From the NCBI RefSeq assembly GCF_000759025.1, contig NZ_JPOS01000020.1, positions 124,001 through 188,000 of the forward strand: a stretch of 64,000 nucleotides of DNA. The letters are read 5' to 3'. Below, piece after piece: positions 50,188 to 58,714 of this stretch (position 1 is the stretch's first letter; the number at the start of each line of letters is the position of its first letter). The translations under genes were made by a program, and so were the position numbers. The notes under the pieces are model-generated. The model did no database searches. It was not told the DNA's origin and was given only the letters and a program-made list of their open reading frames with translations. The DNA comes from Phaeodactylibacter xiamenensis (GTDB taxonomy: Bacteria > Bacteroidota > Bacteroidia > Chitinophagales > Saprospiraceae).

Positions 50188-50769
50188 ATGAAGTTTGATA
50201 TCCAGATAGCGGACGTTTCTCACGAGGCTTATGCTGAAGAAATCTGCCGCGAGTACGCTGAGTCTGCCCGCGCCCGTGGTACCGGTATCGCTCAGCGACA
50301 GCCCGAGTACATCCGTACTAAAATTAAGAATGGCAACGCCATTATCGCCCTTCAGGACGGCCAGGTAGCCGGCTTCTGCTACATCGAGGTGTGGAGCCAC
50401 GAGCGCTATGTTGCCAATTCGGGCCTCATCGTCTTCCCACAGTACCGGCAGCACGGCCTGGCCCGCCAAATCAAAGCCAAAGCCTTCGAGCTGTCGCGCA
50501 ACAAGTACCCGCAGGCCAAACTATTCGGTATCACCACTAGCATGGCCGTAATGCGTATCAACTCCGACCTGGGCTACCGGCCGGTCACCTTCTCTGAACT
50601 GACACAGGATGAGGCCTTCTGGGCGGGCTGTAAATCCTGCCCTAACTACGACATCCTCGAGCGCAATCAGCGCCGGATGTGCCTGTGCACGGCTATGCTT
50701 GCGCCTTCCAAAGAGGAAGCAGATGCCATGGCCTACGATATGAGCAACATGATTGTCAACCAACGTTAA
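50188..50769 (+). CDS. GNAT N-acetyltransferase, probable first enzyme of arginine synthesis
   Basis: 193 residues with a GNAT fold. The acetyl-CoA loop is seen at LIVFPQYRQHGLARQIKAKA (about 77-96). A Cys-rich tail (GCKSCPNYDILERNQRRMCLCTAML) is unusual and could bind a metal. Position at the head of the arginine operon fits a glutamate N-acetyltransferase role, as for similar genes of Bacteroidota arg operons. Since the carbamoyltransferase may use succinylated or acetylated ornithine, the acyl group is not certain. It ends 14 bp before argG. Confidence 0.75.
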   Translation: MKFDIQIADVSHEAYAEEICREYAESARARGTGIAQRQPEYIRTKIKNGNAIIALQDGQVAGFCYIEVWSHERYVANSGLIVFPQYRQHGLARQIKAKAFELSRNKYPQAKLFGITTSMAVMRINSDLGYRPVTFSELTQDEAFWAGCKSCPNYDILERNQRRMCLCTAMLAPSKEEADAMAYDMSNMIVNQR

Positions 50770-50783
50770 ACCCTTCAATAAAC

Positions 50784-51995
50784 ATGAGCCAACCACCTAA
50801 AGTGGTCCTCGCCTACAGCGGGGGCCTCGATACTTCCTTTTGCGTAAAACACCTGACCGCCGATAAAGGCATGGAAGTGCATGCCCTTACGGTAAATACT
50901 GGCGGCTTCTCCCCGGAAGAGCAGAAAGCCCTGGAGCAGAAAGCCCTGCAGCTAGGCGCGGCATCCTATAAAGCCGTGGACGCCTTGCCCACCTACTACG
51001 ACCAATGCCTGCGCTACCTCATTTACGGAAACGTGCTCCGAAATAACACCTACCCGCTGAGCGTAAGTGCCGAACGGATGTTTCAGGCGCTGGAGACCGT
51101 CAAGTACGCCAATAGCCTGGACGCAGATGCCGTAGCCCACGGCAGTACCGGCGCTGGTAATGATCAGGTGCGTTTTGACCTGGTCTTCGAGGTACTGGGC
51201 AACAACTTGCAGGTCATCACGCCCATCCGCGATATGCAGCTGTCCCGGCAGGAAGAAATTGACTATCTGAAAAAGCACGGCATCGACTGGCCCTGGGAGA
51301 AAGCCAAATACTCCATCAATCAGGGCGTATGGGGCACTAGTGTGGGTGGGGCGGAAACCCTGACTTCCGACCAGACTCTACCGGAGGAAGCCTATCCCAG
51401 CCCGCTTACGCAAAAGGAGCCGCAGGTAGTCACTCTCCACTTCAAAAAAGGGGAACTGACCGGGCTGAACGGAGTTTCCTACGACCACCCGCTGGAAGCC
51501 ATACAGGCGCTGCAGGAATTGGCAGCCCCCTACGCCATTGGCCGCGATGTGCACGTGGGCGATACTATCATCGGCATCAAGGGGCGGGTTGGTTTTGAAG
51601 CGGCTGCCCCGCTCATTATCATCAAAGCGCACCATTTGCTGGAAAAGCACACCCTTACTAAGTGGCAGCAGTACTGGAAAGAGCAGTTGGCTAATTGGTA
51701 CGGCATGCTGTTGCACGAGGGGCAACTGCTGGAGCCGGTGATGCGCAATATCGAAACTTTTCTGGCCGAAACACAGGCAACAGTGACCGGTAGCGTTACC
51801 GTCCAACTGCACCCCTACCGCTTTGAGCTCATCGGCATTCAGTCAGATTACGACCTGATGAACAGCGGCTTCGGGCAATACGGCGAGATGAACAAAGCCT
51901 GGAGCGGGGAGGATGTCAAAGGCTTCACCAAAATCCTGTCGACCAACCTGAAAATCCACCATTTCGTACAGCAAAATGCACCAAAAGATGATTAA
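50784..51995 (+). CDS. argG: Argininosuccinate synthase
   Basis: 403 residues from the ATG at 50784, the normal length. The PP-loop ATP site AYSGGLDTSFC is near the start, and AVAHGSTGAGNDQVRFD, TPIRDMQLSRQEEIDYLKK and NQGVWG are standard. It joins citrulline and aspartate using ATP in the cytoplasm. The stop overlaps the argC start region by 8 bp. Confidence 0.95.
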   Translation: MSQPPKVVLAYSGGLDTSFCVKHLTADKGMEVHALTVNTGGFSPEEQKALEQKALQLGAASYKAVDALPTYYDQCLRYLIYGNVLRNNTYPLSVSAERMFQALETVKYANSLDADAVAHGSTGAGNDQVRFDLVFEVLGNNLQVITPIRDMQLSRQEEIDYLKKHGIDWPWEKAKYSINQGVWGTSVGGAETLTSDQTLPEEAYPSPLTQKEPQVVTLHFKKGELTGLNGVSYDHPLEAIQALQELAAPYAIGRDVHVGDTIIGIKGRVGFEAAAPLIIIKAHHLLEKHTLTKWQQYWKEQLANWYGMLLHEGQLLEPVMRNIETFLAETQATVTGSVTVQLHPYRFELIGIQSDYDLMNSGFGQYGEMNKAWSGEDVKGFTKILSTNLKIHHFVQQNAPKDD

Positions 51996-52956
51996 CGCAG
52001 GTATTGTAGGCGGAGCGGGCTACACGGCCGGAGAACTGCTCCGTATTCTTATCAATCATCCGGATGTTGAAATCGCCTGGGTACAAAGCAATAGTCAGGC
52101 AGGCAAAGCAGTCGCCGCAGTGCATACAAGCCTGCTGGGCGAGACTTACCTCCAATTTCAGGCCGAAGCAGAATATGGCAGTGTGGATGTGCTCTTCCTC
52201 TGCATGGGGCACGGCCGCTCGGCCAGCTTCCTTTCGGAAAATGAAGTGCCGGAGGAGGTCCGCATTATTGACTTGAGCACCGACTTCCGGGCGGAAAGCG
52301 AAGACCATGATTTTGTATACGGCCTGCCCGAGCTACAGCGCGACCGTATCCGTTTGGCTACGCGTGTTGCCAACCCGGGCTGCTTTGCCACGGCGATTCA
52401 GCTGGCGCTGCTGCCTCTGGCTAAAAACGGGCTGCTGGAAGATCATGTGCACGTGCACGCCGTCACAGGCTCCACTGGGGCAGGGCAGGCGCCTTCAGCC
52501 ACTACCCACTTCAGCTGGCGCAATAACAACATCTCCATCTATAAGGCTTTCCGGCATCAGCATCTACAGGAAATTGGGCAGAGCGTACGCATGTTGCAGC
52601 CCGATTTTGACCTGGACATCAATTTCCTGCCGCTGCGGGGCAATTTCCCCAGGGGTATTTACACAAGTACCTACCTCTATACCGATCTAAAAGCTGGAAA
52701 AGCCACAGAGCTGTTTGAGGAGTTTTACGCCGACTCTCCCTTCGTATTTTGCTCCCCAACTAATCCGGACCTCAAACAGGTGGTGAATACGAACAAAGGT
52801 ATCGTCTACCTTGACTGGCACGAAGGCAAGCTCCTCATTGTCAGCATGATCGACAACCTGCTTAAGGGCGCGTCCGGGCAGGCGGTGCAAAATATGAACC
52901 TGCTGTTTGGGCTGGACGAAGCGGCTGGCCTGCGGCTCAAACCTTCTCAATTCTAA
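51988..52956 (+). CDS. argC: N-acetyl-gamma-glutamyl-phosphate reductase
   Basis: 322 residues from MINAGIVGGAGYTAGELL at 51988 (an ATG at 51976 is also possible). The NAD(P) fold start, the catalytic Cys in RVANPGCFATAIQLALLPL and the HVHAVTGSTGAG block are clear. It reduces N-acetyl-glutamyl phosphate to the semialdehyde. The start overlaps the end of argG, and argF' follows 5 bp later. argD, usually placed here, is missing. Confidence 0.94.
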   Translation: MINAGIVGGAGYTAGELLRILINHPDVEIAWVQSNSQAGKAVAAVHTSLLGETYLQFQAEAEYGSVDVLFLCMGHGRSASFLSENEVPEEVRIIDLSTDFRAESEDHDFVYGLPELQRDRIRLATRVANPGCFATAIQLALLPLAKNGLLEDHVHVHAVTGSTGAGQAPSATTHFSWRNNNISIYKAFRHQHLQEIGQSVRMLQPDFDLDINFLPLRGNFPRGIYTSTYLYTDLKAGKATELFEEFYADSPFVFCSPTNPDLKQVVNTNKGIVYLDWHEGKLLIVSMIDNLLKGASGQAVQNMNLLFGLDEAAGLRLKPSQF

Positions 52957-52961
52957 ACCTT

Positions 52962-53909
52962 ATGCAGCATTTCACTTCCGTACACGATGTAGCGGACCCG
53001 GCAGCGCTGGTCCAAAGTGCCCTGGAGCTCAAGCAAAGCCCGCCGGAAGACCTGCTTTCCATTGGGCAGCACAAGACGATGGTCCTCTTGTTTTTCAACC
53101 CCAGTCTCCGCACCCGGCTGAGCACGCAGAAAGCCGGCCTCAGCCTCGGCATGCAGGTGATGGTGCACAACGCCGGCCAAGGCTGGCAGCTGGAGTTTGA
53201 GGATGGCGCCATTATGAATGCCGATAAGGCAGAACATGTGAAGGAAGCGGCGGGTGTCATCAGTCAGTACGCGGATATTATCGGTGTGCGCACCTTTCCC
53301 AGCCTGACAGACTGCGAGCGCGATTATCAGGATTTTATACTGGAGCAATTCAAAACGCATGCGAAAGTGCCGGTTCTCAGCCTGGAATCGGCTATCCGTC
53401 ACCCGCTGCAGTCCCTGGCTGACTGGGTGACGATTGCTGAGCACCGCCCGGCGCACCGCCCAAAGGTAGTGCTGAGCTGGGCGCCTCACCCCAAAGCTTT
53501 GCCACAGGCGGTCGCCAATTCCTTCCTTGAATGGATGCAGGTTGCCGATATGGACCTCTGCCTGACCCACCCGGAGGGCTACGAGCTGGCCCCGGAATTC
53601 GTGGGCGATACCCCGGTCATCTACGATCAAAAAAGGGCATTAGAAGGAGCCGACTTTGTATACGTCAAAAACTGGTCGCCCTACCAGGCTTACGGGCAAG
53701 TGCAAAACCAGGATGCCCGCTGGATGATCAGCCCGGAAAAAATGGCGGTGACCAATAACGGTCGCTTCATGCACTGCCTGCCGGTACGCCGCAATGTGGT
53801 CGTTTCGGACACTGTGATTGACAGCCCGCGCTCCCTGCATCTCGAGCAAAGCAACAACCGGACCTGGGCGGCGATGGCGGCGATTAAAGAACTGCTGAAA
53901 AGCCAATAA
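52962..53909 (+). CDS. argF': N-acetylornithine / N-succinylornithine carbamoyltransferase
   Basis: 315 residues. The carbamoyl-phosphate loop is FFNPSLRTRLS, with Pro-Ser instead of the STRT of ordinary ornithine carbamoyltransferase, as in the Bacteroidota enzymes acting on acylated ornithine. HPLQSLADW and the late HCLPVRRN motif complete the family pattern. It transfers the carbamoyl group to N-acetyl- or N-succinyl-ornithine. Whether acetyl or succinyl is used depends on a single pocket residue that I cannot assign by eye. Confidence 0.92.
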   Translation: MQHFTSVHDVADPAALVQSALELKQSPPEDLLSIGQHKTMVLLFFNPSLRTRLSTQKAGLSLGMQVMVHNAGQGWQLEFEDGAIMNADKAEHVKEAAGVISQYADIIGVRTFPSLTDCERDYQDFILEQFKTHAKVPVLSLESAIRHPLQSLADWVTIAEHRPAHRPKVVLSWAPHPKALPQAVANSFLEWMQVADMDLCLTHPEGYELAPEFVGDTPVIYDQKRALEGADFVYVKNWSPYQAYGQVQNQDARWMISPEKMAVTNNGRFMHCLPVRRNVVVSDTVIDSPRSLHLEQSNNRTWAAMAAIKELLKSQ

Positions 53910-53910
53910 C

Positions 53911-54681
53911 ATGTCCAAACTTACCATTCTAAAAATCGGAGGAGCCCTGCTACAGCAGCCCGAAGCCCTCAGCGACTGCCTGCGCTACTTCCACGAGCTA
54001 CCGGGGCATAAAATCCTGGTACACGGCGGTGGGCGGCGCGCCAGCCAAATCAGCAAAGCCATGGGCCTCACCCCGCGCATGCACGAAGGCCGCCGCCTTA
54101 CCGATGAGGTCACGCTGGAGGTGGTGACGATGGTTTACGCCGGCCTGGAAAACAAGCGCACCGTTGCCCAACTGCAAGCCCTCGGCTGCCCGGCCATTGG
54201 GCTGAGCGGGGCGGATGCCAATATCATCCTTTCGGAAAAACGGAGGGGCGGAGCTGTGGATTACGGCTATGCAGGGGATGTGGTCAGCGTGCAGTCGGAG
54301 CAATTACAGGCTTTACTGAGCGCAGGCTTAGTGCCCGTTTGCTGTGCCATCACCCATGATGGGCAGGGACAGCTGCTCAATACGAATGCAGATACCATTG
54401 CCGCTTCCCTTGCGGCTGGGCTGGCACCTGATTACGAGGTGGAATTGCAGTACTGCTTTGAGCAGCCTGGCGTAATGCGCAATATAAAAGACCCGGCATC
54501 GCTTATCCCGTCCTTAAACCCAGACAGCTATGCATATTTCCGGGCAAACGGGGTGATCGTAGACGGCATGGTGCCAAAGCTGGATAACGCCTTCCGGGCG
54601 GTTCAGGCGGGGGCGAAGCGGGCGGTGATTGCAGATTTGGCGGGGTTGAAATCCGGGACTGGGACAGAAGTAGTTGACTAA
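53911..54681 (+). CDS. argB: Acetylglutamate kinase
   Basis: 256 residues. The nucleotide/phosphate loops are LKIGGALL at the start and LVHGGGRRASQISKAMG, with GLSGADANII and NTNADTIAASLA further on. It phosphorylates N-acetylglutamate in the cytoplasm. It is one base behind argF'. The MITE begins 29 bp after its stop. Confidence 0.93.
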   Translation: MSKLTILKIGGALLQQPEALSDCLRYFHELPGHKILVHGGGRRASQISKAMGLTPRMHEGRRLTDEVTLEVVTMVYAGLENKRTVAQLQALGCPAIGLSGADANIILSEKRRGGAVDYGYAGDVVSVQSEQLQALLSAGLVPVCCAITHDGQGQLLNTNADTIAASLAAGLAPDYEVELQYCFEQPGVMRNIKDPASLIPSLNPDSYAYFRANGVIVDGMVPKLDNAFRAVQAGAKRAVIADLAGLKSGTGTEVVD

Positions 54682-54709
54682 TCCATCTACAGGGAACAAA
54701 ACAACTATC

Positions 54710-54882
54710 GCCTAGTGGTCTGTCAAGTGTTAATTTATGGGTTGAGTGGGAGCGAATTTTGAGGCTAATCAAGGCGGATCTTCCCGCGCATAGCAGCGCT
54801 ACGTAAGGGGTTATCCAACAAAGAGTAGCCTCAAAATTCGCCGCAGGCAACCCCTAGTTTTAGCCTTGACAGACCACTAGGC
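54710..54882. mobile_element. MITE-like non-autonomous element with 18-bp terminal inverted repeats
   Basis: The ends are an exact 18-bp inverted repeat, GCCTAGTGGTCTGTCAAG (54710-54727) and its complement (54865-54882). A second exact pair, 15 bp long (CGAATTTTGAGGCTA at 54753-54767 and complement at 54826-54840), lies inside. CTAG stands at both ends, in line with the TA/CTAG target of IS630/Tc1-mariner elements. It is 173 bp and has no gene. It lies between argB and the XRE regulator and supplies the latter's stop codon. Confidence 0.8.
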
Positions 54883-55416
54883 CCTAAACTTTAAGTGGTT
54901 TTTCACCTTATGGCTTTCTTCCAAACGCTTTTGTTCATCTTTTTGAATGAGGTACTCTAACTGTTTGGCGTGTAACTTCCACCAATAAATCGCAGGGATC
55001 AGCTGGCCGCCATGTTTTTCGAGCCGGTAGACCAACTCAATGTTTGGGCATTCTTTTCCGGACAGTATCCTGCTCAAACGGGTCGGGTGGATGTCGATTT
55101 CTTCCGCAAAATCCTGTTTTTGCCGGTCAATGATCTTAATATACGCCTGAAGCTGGTTAGCAAAGGAGAAAGCCTCATCATACGGACTGTTTTTTAAATA
55201 ATCCCTGATCAGTAGTTTCATGCGCATCAACTCGCTCAATAGCTGCTGCTGCTCCGACCGCTCTTTGAGCATATTCATCCGGATGGCCCTAAACGCTTCC
55301 TCAACTACTTGCCGTTCCGCCTCACTTATTTCTTCAGGGATGACATAGCGCTCTACGATCTCCTCGTCTGTCAGTTTCTCTTTTAGTTTCTGATATATTT
55401 CTTCAGATTTTTTCAT
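54877..55416 (-). CDS. XRE-family helix-turn-helix protein, C-terminus ends in the MITE
   Basis: 179 residues. A long charged helical part (about 1-85) is followed by an HTH domain (about 95-145; QKQDFAEEIDIHPTRLSRILSGKECPNIELVYRLEKH). The pattern recalls antitoxin-type XRE regulators, yet there is no toxin gene beside it. The last codons read into the MITE end, whose CTAG gives the stop TAG, so the native C-terminus may have been longer. It runs against the arg operon between argB and argE. Confidence 0.75.
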   Translation of the reverse strand: MKKSEEIYQKLKEKLTDEEIVERYVIPEEISEAERQVVEEAFRAIRMNMLKERSEQQQLLSELMRMKLLIRDYLKNSPYDEAFSFANQLQAYIKIIDRQKQDFAEEIDIHPTRLSRILSGKECPNIELVYRLEKHGGQLIPAIYWWKLHAKQLEYLIQKDEQKRLEESHKVKNHLKFRA

Positions 55417-55552
55417 CTCCTATGTAGTTTTTAATCATCCTGTATCAAAAACAGATAGCCGAACCGGGTAGTTGCTCTTGTTTTACAACTCACTCCAAAG
55501 AGTAAGTTAATTTAATTTCTCCTAAATTGCCGCTGAATCAGCTATAAACGAC

Positions 55553-56629
55553 ATGTCTTCACGACCAACTGCCGCCCAAGCCATATCCTTGCTACAGTCT
55601 CTAATCGCCACGCCTTCTTTCTCCCGCGAAGAAGAGAAGACGGCCGGGCTAATCGACCGTTTTCTGAAAGATGCAGGCCTAACTACGCACCAAAAAGGGC
55701 ACAACATCTGGGCCTTCAACCGCCACTACGACGAAACCAAGCCCAACGTGCTGCTCAATTCCCACCACGACACCGTCAAGCCGGTAAAAGGCTGGACGCG
55801 CGACCCCTTTGCGGCAGACTTGGAGAACGGCACACTCTACGGCCTGGGCAGCAACGACGCCGGCGGTCCCCTCGTCAGCCTGATCGCCACTTTCCTGCAC
55901 TTTTACGAACGGGAAGACCTGCCCTTCAACCTCATCCTGGCAGCCACCGCAGAGGAGGAGATCTCAGGTGCGAATGGCATAGCTGCGGTGCTCCCGGAAC
56001 TGCCGGAAATCGCCGTGGGCATCATCGGGGAGCCTACGCAGATGCAGCTGGCCATAGCCGAGCGCGGGCTGATGGTGGTTGATGCGGAGGTCACGGGTAT
56101 TGCCGGGCATGCGGCCCGAAATGAGGGCGTCAACGCCATCTATCTGGCGCTAAAGGATATTGAGTGGATCCGTCAGCACGATTTCGAGCGGGTAAGCCGC
56201 CTGCTGGGGCCGGTGAAGGCTACCGTGACGCAGATCAAGGCCGGCCATCAGCACAATGTGGTGCCCGACCGCTGCGATTTTGTGATCGATGTGCGCACCA
56301 ATGAGCATTACACCAATGCTGAGGTGCTGGAGTACCTGCAGATTCACACACAGTCTATACTCGTGCCCCGCTCCCTGCGCCTCAACCCCAGTGGTATACC
56401 GGAAGACCACCCGTTGGTGCAGGCAGGTATTGCTTTGGGCATGTCCACTTACGGTTCGCCCACGCTTTCCGATCAGGCGCTCTGCCCTTTTCCTACCGTC
56501 AAAATTGGCCCCGGCGACTCCGCCCGCTCGCATACGGCGGATGAGTACATTAAGATAGCTGAAGTGGAAGAAGGGATTGAGCGGTATATTAGGTTGTTGG
56601 AGGGGTATGTGGAGCGGGTAGGGGATTAG
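55553..56629 (+). CDS. argE: M20-family deacylase, probable acetylornithine/acetylcitrulline deacetylase
   Basis: 358 residues. Zinc ligands appear in NSHHDTVKP, GLGSNDAGGPL and AATAEEEISGANG (catalytic Glu pair), with a dimerisation domain in the middle and a last His-containing block (RSHTADEYI). In pathways with acylated ornithine carbamoylation, this enzyme removes the acyl group from acetyl- or succinyl-citrulline. Placement in the arg operon supports argE. It is separated from argB by the MITE and the XRE gene, so it may need its own promoter. Confidence 0.88.
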   Translation: MSSRPTAAQAISLLQSLIATPSFSREEEKTAGLIDRFLKDAGLTTHQKGHNIWAFNRHYDETKPNVLLNSHHDTVKPVKGWTRDPFAADLENGTLYGLGSNDAGGPLVSLIATFLHFYEREDLPFNLILAATAEEEISGANGIAAVLPELPEIAVGIIGEPTQMQLAIAERGLMVVDAEVTGIAGHAARNEGVNAIYLALKDIEWIRQHDFERVSRLLGPVKATVTQIKAGHQHNVVPDRCDFVIDVRTNEHYTNAEVLEYLQIHTQSILVPRSLRLNPSGIPEDHPLVQAGIALGMSTYGSPTLSDQALCPFPTVKIGPGDSARSHTADEYIKIAEVEEGIERYIRLLEGYVERVGD

Positions 56630-56727
56630 GCATTTCTCTAAGTCGGGCCCTGGAAACTACCGGTAGTGTATTTTTGTTAATTTTATCGTTAGGGCTGTCA
56701 TTGGACTTATAAGCAATATCTTATGTT

Positions 56728-56958
56728 ATGGTAAATTTAAGAGATCATATTGAATCAAACCCGGATGTAATGCTGGGCAAGCCGGTTATTAAGGGCACAA
56801 GGATTACGGTTGAGCTCCTACTCCGAAAACTGGCGGATGGATACGATTCAGGGGAAATTTTGGGGATGTACCCTCATCTTAAGCGGGAGGACATATCAGC
56901 TGCCATAACTTATGCCGCATTAGTTATTGAGAATGAAGAAGTAATTAAGGCTGCCTAG
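56728..56958 (+). CDS. DUF433 antitoxin
   Basis: 76 residues. The DUF433 pattern is clear: SNPDVMLGKPVIKGTRITVELLLRKLADG, then ILGMYPHLKREDISAAITYA. Proteins of this family are predicted antitoxins with a winged or HTH fold and pair with DUF5615 proteins. Three bases separate it from the toxin gene. The pair sits between argE and argH. Confidence 0.85.
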   Translation: MVNLRDHIESNPDVMLGKPVIKGTRITVELLLRKLADGYDSGEILGMYPHLKREDISAAITYAALVIENEEVIKAA

Positions 56959-56961
56959 ATT

Positions 56962-57318
56962 ATGGTGTTAGCTGATGAAGGACTAAATGGTAAAATTGTA
57001 GCCGGGCTACGGAAACAAAATATTGAGGTCACATGGATATTGGAAGAAGCGCCTGGTATTAGTGATAAGGAAGTAATCGAATACGCTAAATCTAGCAACC
57101 AAATTCTCATTACAGAAGATAAAGACTTTGGTGAGTGGGTCTTTGCTCATAAAGTTGAAGAGGTCACGATTGTTTTTTTAAGGTATGAAAAGGATGATTA
57201 CGCTAAGATTTTTGACTTCTTATTAAAGTTGATCAAATCTCTTCTAAAGGCAGGGAAATCCAGCCAACACGAATTTATTACAATTAATAAAAATAAGGTC
57301 CGGAGGCGATTCATCTAA
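56962..57318 (+). CDS. DUF5615 PIN-like toxin
   Basis: 118 residues. It begins MVLADEGLNGKIVAGLRKQN, with the early Asp-Glu, and has KSSNQILITEDKDFGEWVF, the D-KDFG motif of the PIN-like DUF5615 family. It is a predicted ribonuclease toxin paired with the DUF433 protein. The DNA is more AT-rich than the surrounding arg genes, suggesting arrival by transfer. Confidence 0.83.
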   Translation: MVLADEGLNGKIVAGLRKQNIEVTWILEEAPGISDKEVIEYAKSSNQILITEDKDFGEWVFAHKVEEVTIVFLRYEKDDYAKIFDFLLKLIKSLLKAGKSSQHEFITINKNKVRRRFI

Positions 57319-57376
57319 ATGGTATTGATACTAAGTTGAAAACCTTGTACTTCCAAGACCACTTTGCAGCTACATT

Positions 57377-58714
57377 ATGAAACTCTGGCAAAAATCCTAC
57401 ACTCTCGATCAGCAAATTGAAGCCTTCACCGTAGGGCAGGACCGCGAACTCGATGCCTACCTGGCGCCCTGGGATATCCTCGGCTCTCTGGCGCATGTGC
57501 AGATGCTCACCAAGATCGGGCTGATTACCGAAGAGGAGCTGGCGCAACTGCAAGCTGCCCTTCGCCGACTGTATAAAAAGGCAACCGAAGAGGGTATGAC
57601 TGTGGAAGCAGGCATGGAAGACATCCACTCGCAGGTGGAATACCTGCTGACCGAAGAGCTGGGCGATATCGGCAAAAAAATACACGCGGGGCGCTCCCGC
57701 AATGATCAGGTGCTGGTGGACCTGCGGTTGTACTTCCGCTCGGAGATAGAGGAAGTCACCCAGCTCATGGGCGAGCTGTTTCAAACCCTTTTACAGCTTG
57801 CCGAACAGCATAAAGACATTCTGCTGCCCGGCTACACCCACTACCAAGCCGCTATGCCCTCCAGCTTCGGGCTGTGGTTCAGCGCTTACGCGGAAAGCCT
57901 GGTGGACGACCTGCGGCTGTGGCAGGGTATTTACCAGACCATCAACCACAATCCGCTGGGCTCAGCGGCGGGCTACGGTGCCTCCTTCCCGCTCGACCGT
58001 CGCATGACCACAGAACTGCTGGGCTTTGAAGACCTGAGCTACAACGTGGTACACGCTCAAATGGGGAGGGGAAAATCTGAACAGCAGCTCAGCTATGGTA
58101 TCGCCGGCACTGCGGCTACCCTGGGCAAGCTCGCTGCAGATGTCGTGCTCTACGTCAGCCAAAACTTTGCCTTTTTATCCTTCCCGGATGAGCTCACCAC
58201 CGGCTCCAGCATCATGCCGCACAAGAAAAATCCGGATGTCTTCGAGCTGCTCCGGGCCCGCTGCAACAGCCTGCAGGCCCTGCCCGTGCAAATCAGCCAA
58301 CTGACGGCCGGGCTGCCCTCCGGCTATCACCGCGACTTCCAATTGTTGAAAGAAGCCATTTTCCCCGCCCTGCAGCAACTCAAGCAGTGCCTGAGCATTC
58401 TCAACTACGCTTTGCCCCACGCCCGCCCGGCGGAGCGCCTGCTGGAAGATGAGCGCTACCGCTACCTCTTCAGCGTGGAGGCCGTCAATCAGCTGGTGCT
58501 TGAAGGCAAGCCCTTCCGGGAAGCCTACCAGATTGTGGGCGGACAGATTGCTAACGGTACCTTTGAGCCACCCCGGGAAATCCGGCACACGCATGAAGGC
58601 AGCATTGGCAACTTATGCCTGCCGGAAATCCGGGCGAAGTGGGAACGTATCGCTCAGGGCTTCCCCTTTGAGCAGGTGGGAGAAGCCATCCGGCAATTGC
58701 TGCAAAAAGCTTGA
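57377..58714 (+). CDS. argH: Argininosuccinate lyase
   Basis: 445 residues. The fumarase/aspartase superfamily signature GSSIMPHKKNPDVFEL is at about residue 275, and DIHSQVEYLL, AGRSRNDQVLVDLRL and LPGYTHYQAAMPSS match argH. It cleaves argininosuccinate to arginine and fumarate and closes the pathway. It is last in the operon, 58 bp behind the toxin gene, and meets the convergent next gene with no gap. Confidence 0.95.
   Translation: MKLWQKSYTLDQQIEAFTVGQDRELDAYLAPWDILGSLAHVQMLTKIGLITEEELAQLQAALRRLYKKATEEGMTVEAGMEDIHSQVEYLLTEELGDIGKKIHAGRSRNDQVLVDLRLYFRSEIEEVTQLMGELFQTLLQLAEQHKDILLPGYTHYQAAMPSSFGLWFSAYAESLVDDLRLWQGIYQTINHNPLGSAAGYGASFPLDRRMTTELLGFEDLSYNVVHAQMGRGKSEQQLSYGIAGTAATLGKLAADVVLYVSQNFAFLSFPDELTTGSSIMPHKKNPDVFELLRARCNSLQALPVQISQLTAGLPSGYHRDFQLLKEAIFPALQQLKQCLSILNYALPHARPAERLLEDERYRYLFSVEAVNQLVLEGKPFREAYQIVGGQIANGTFEPPREIRHTHEGSIGNLCLPEIRAKWERIAQGFPFEQVGEAIRQLLQKA

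Noticed and set aside
54503-54850. 115-codon minus-strand frame over argB end and the MITE
   Set aside because: Runs through the repeat element and the antisense of argB; no protein pattern.
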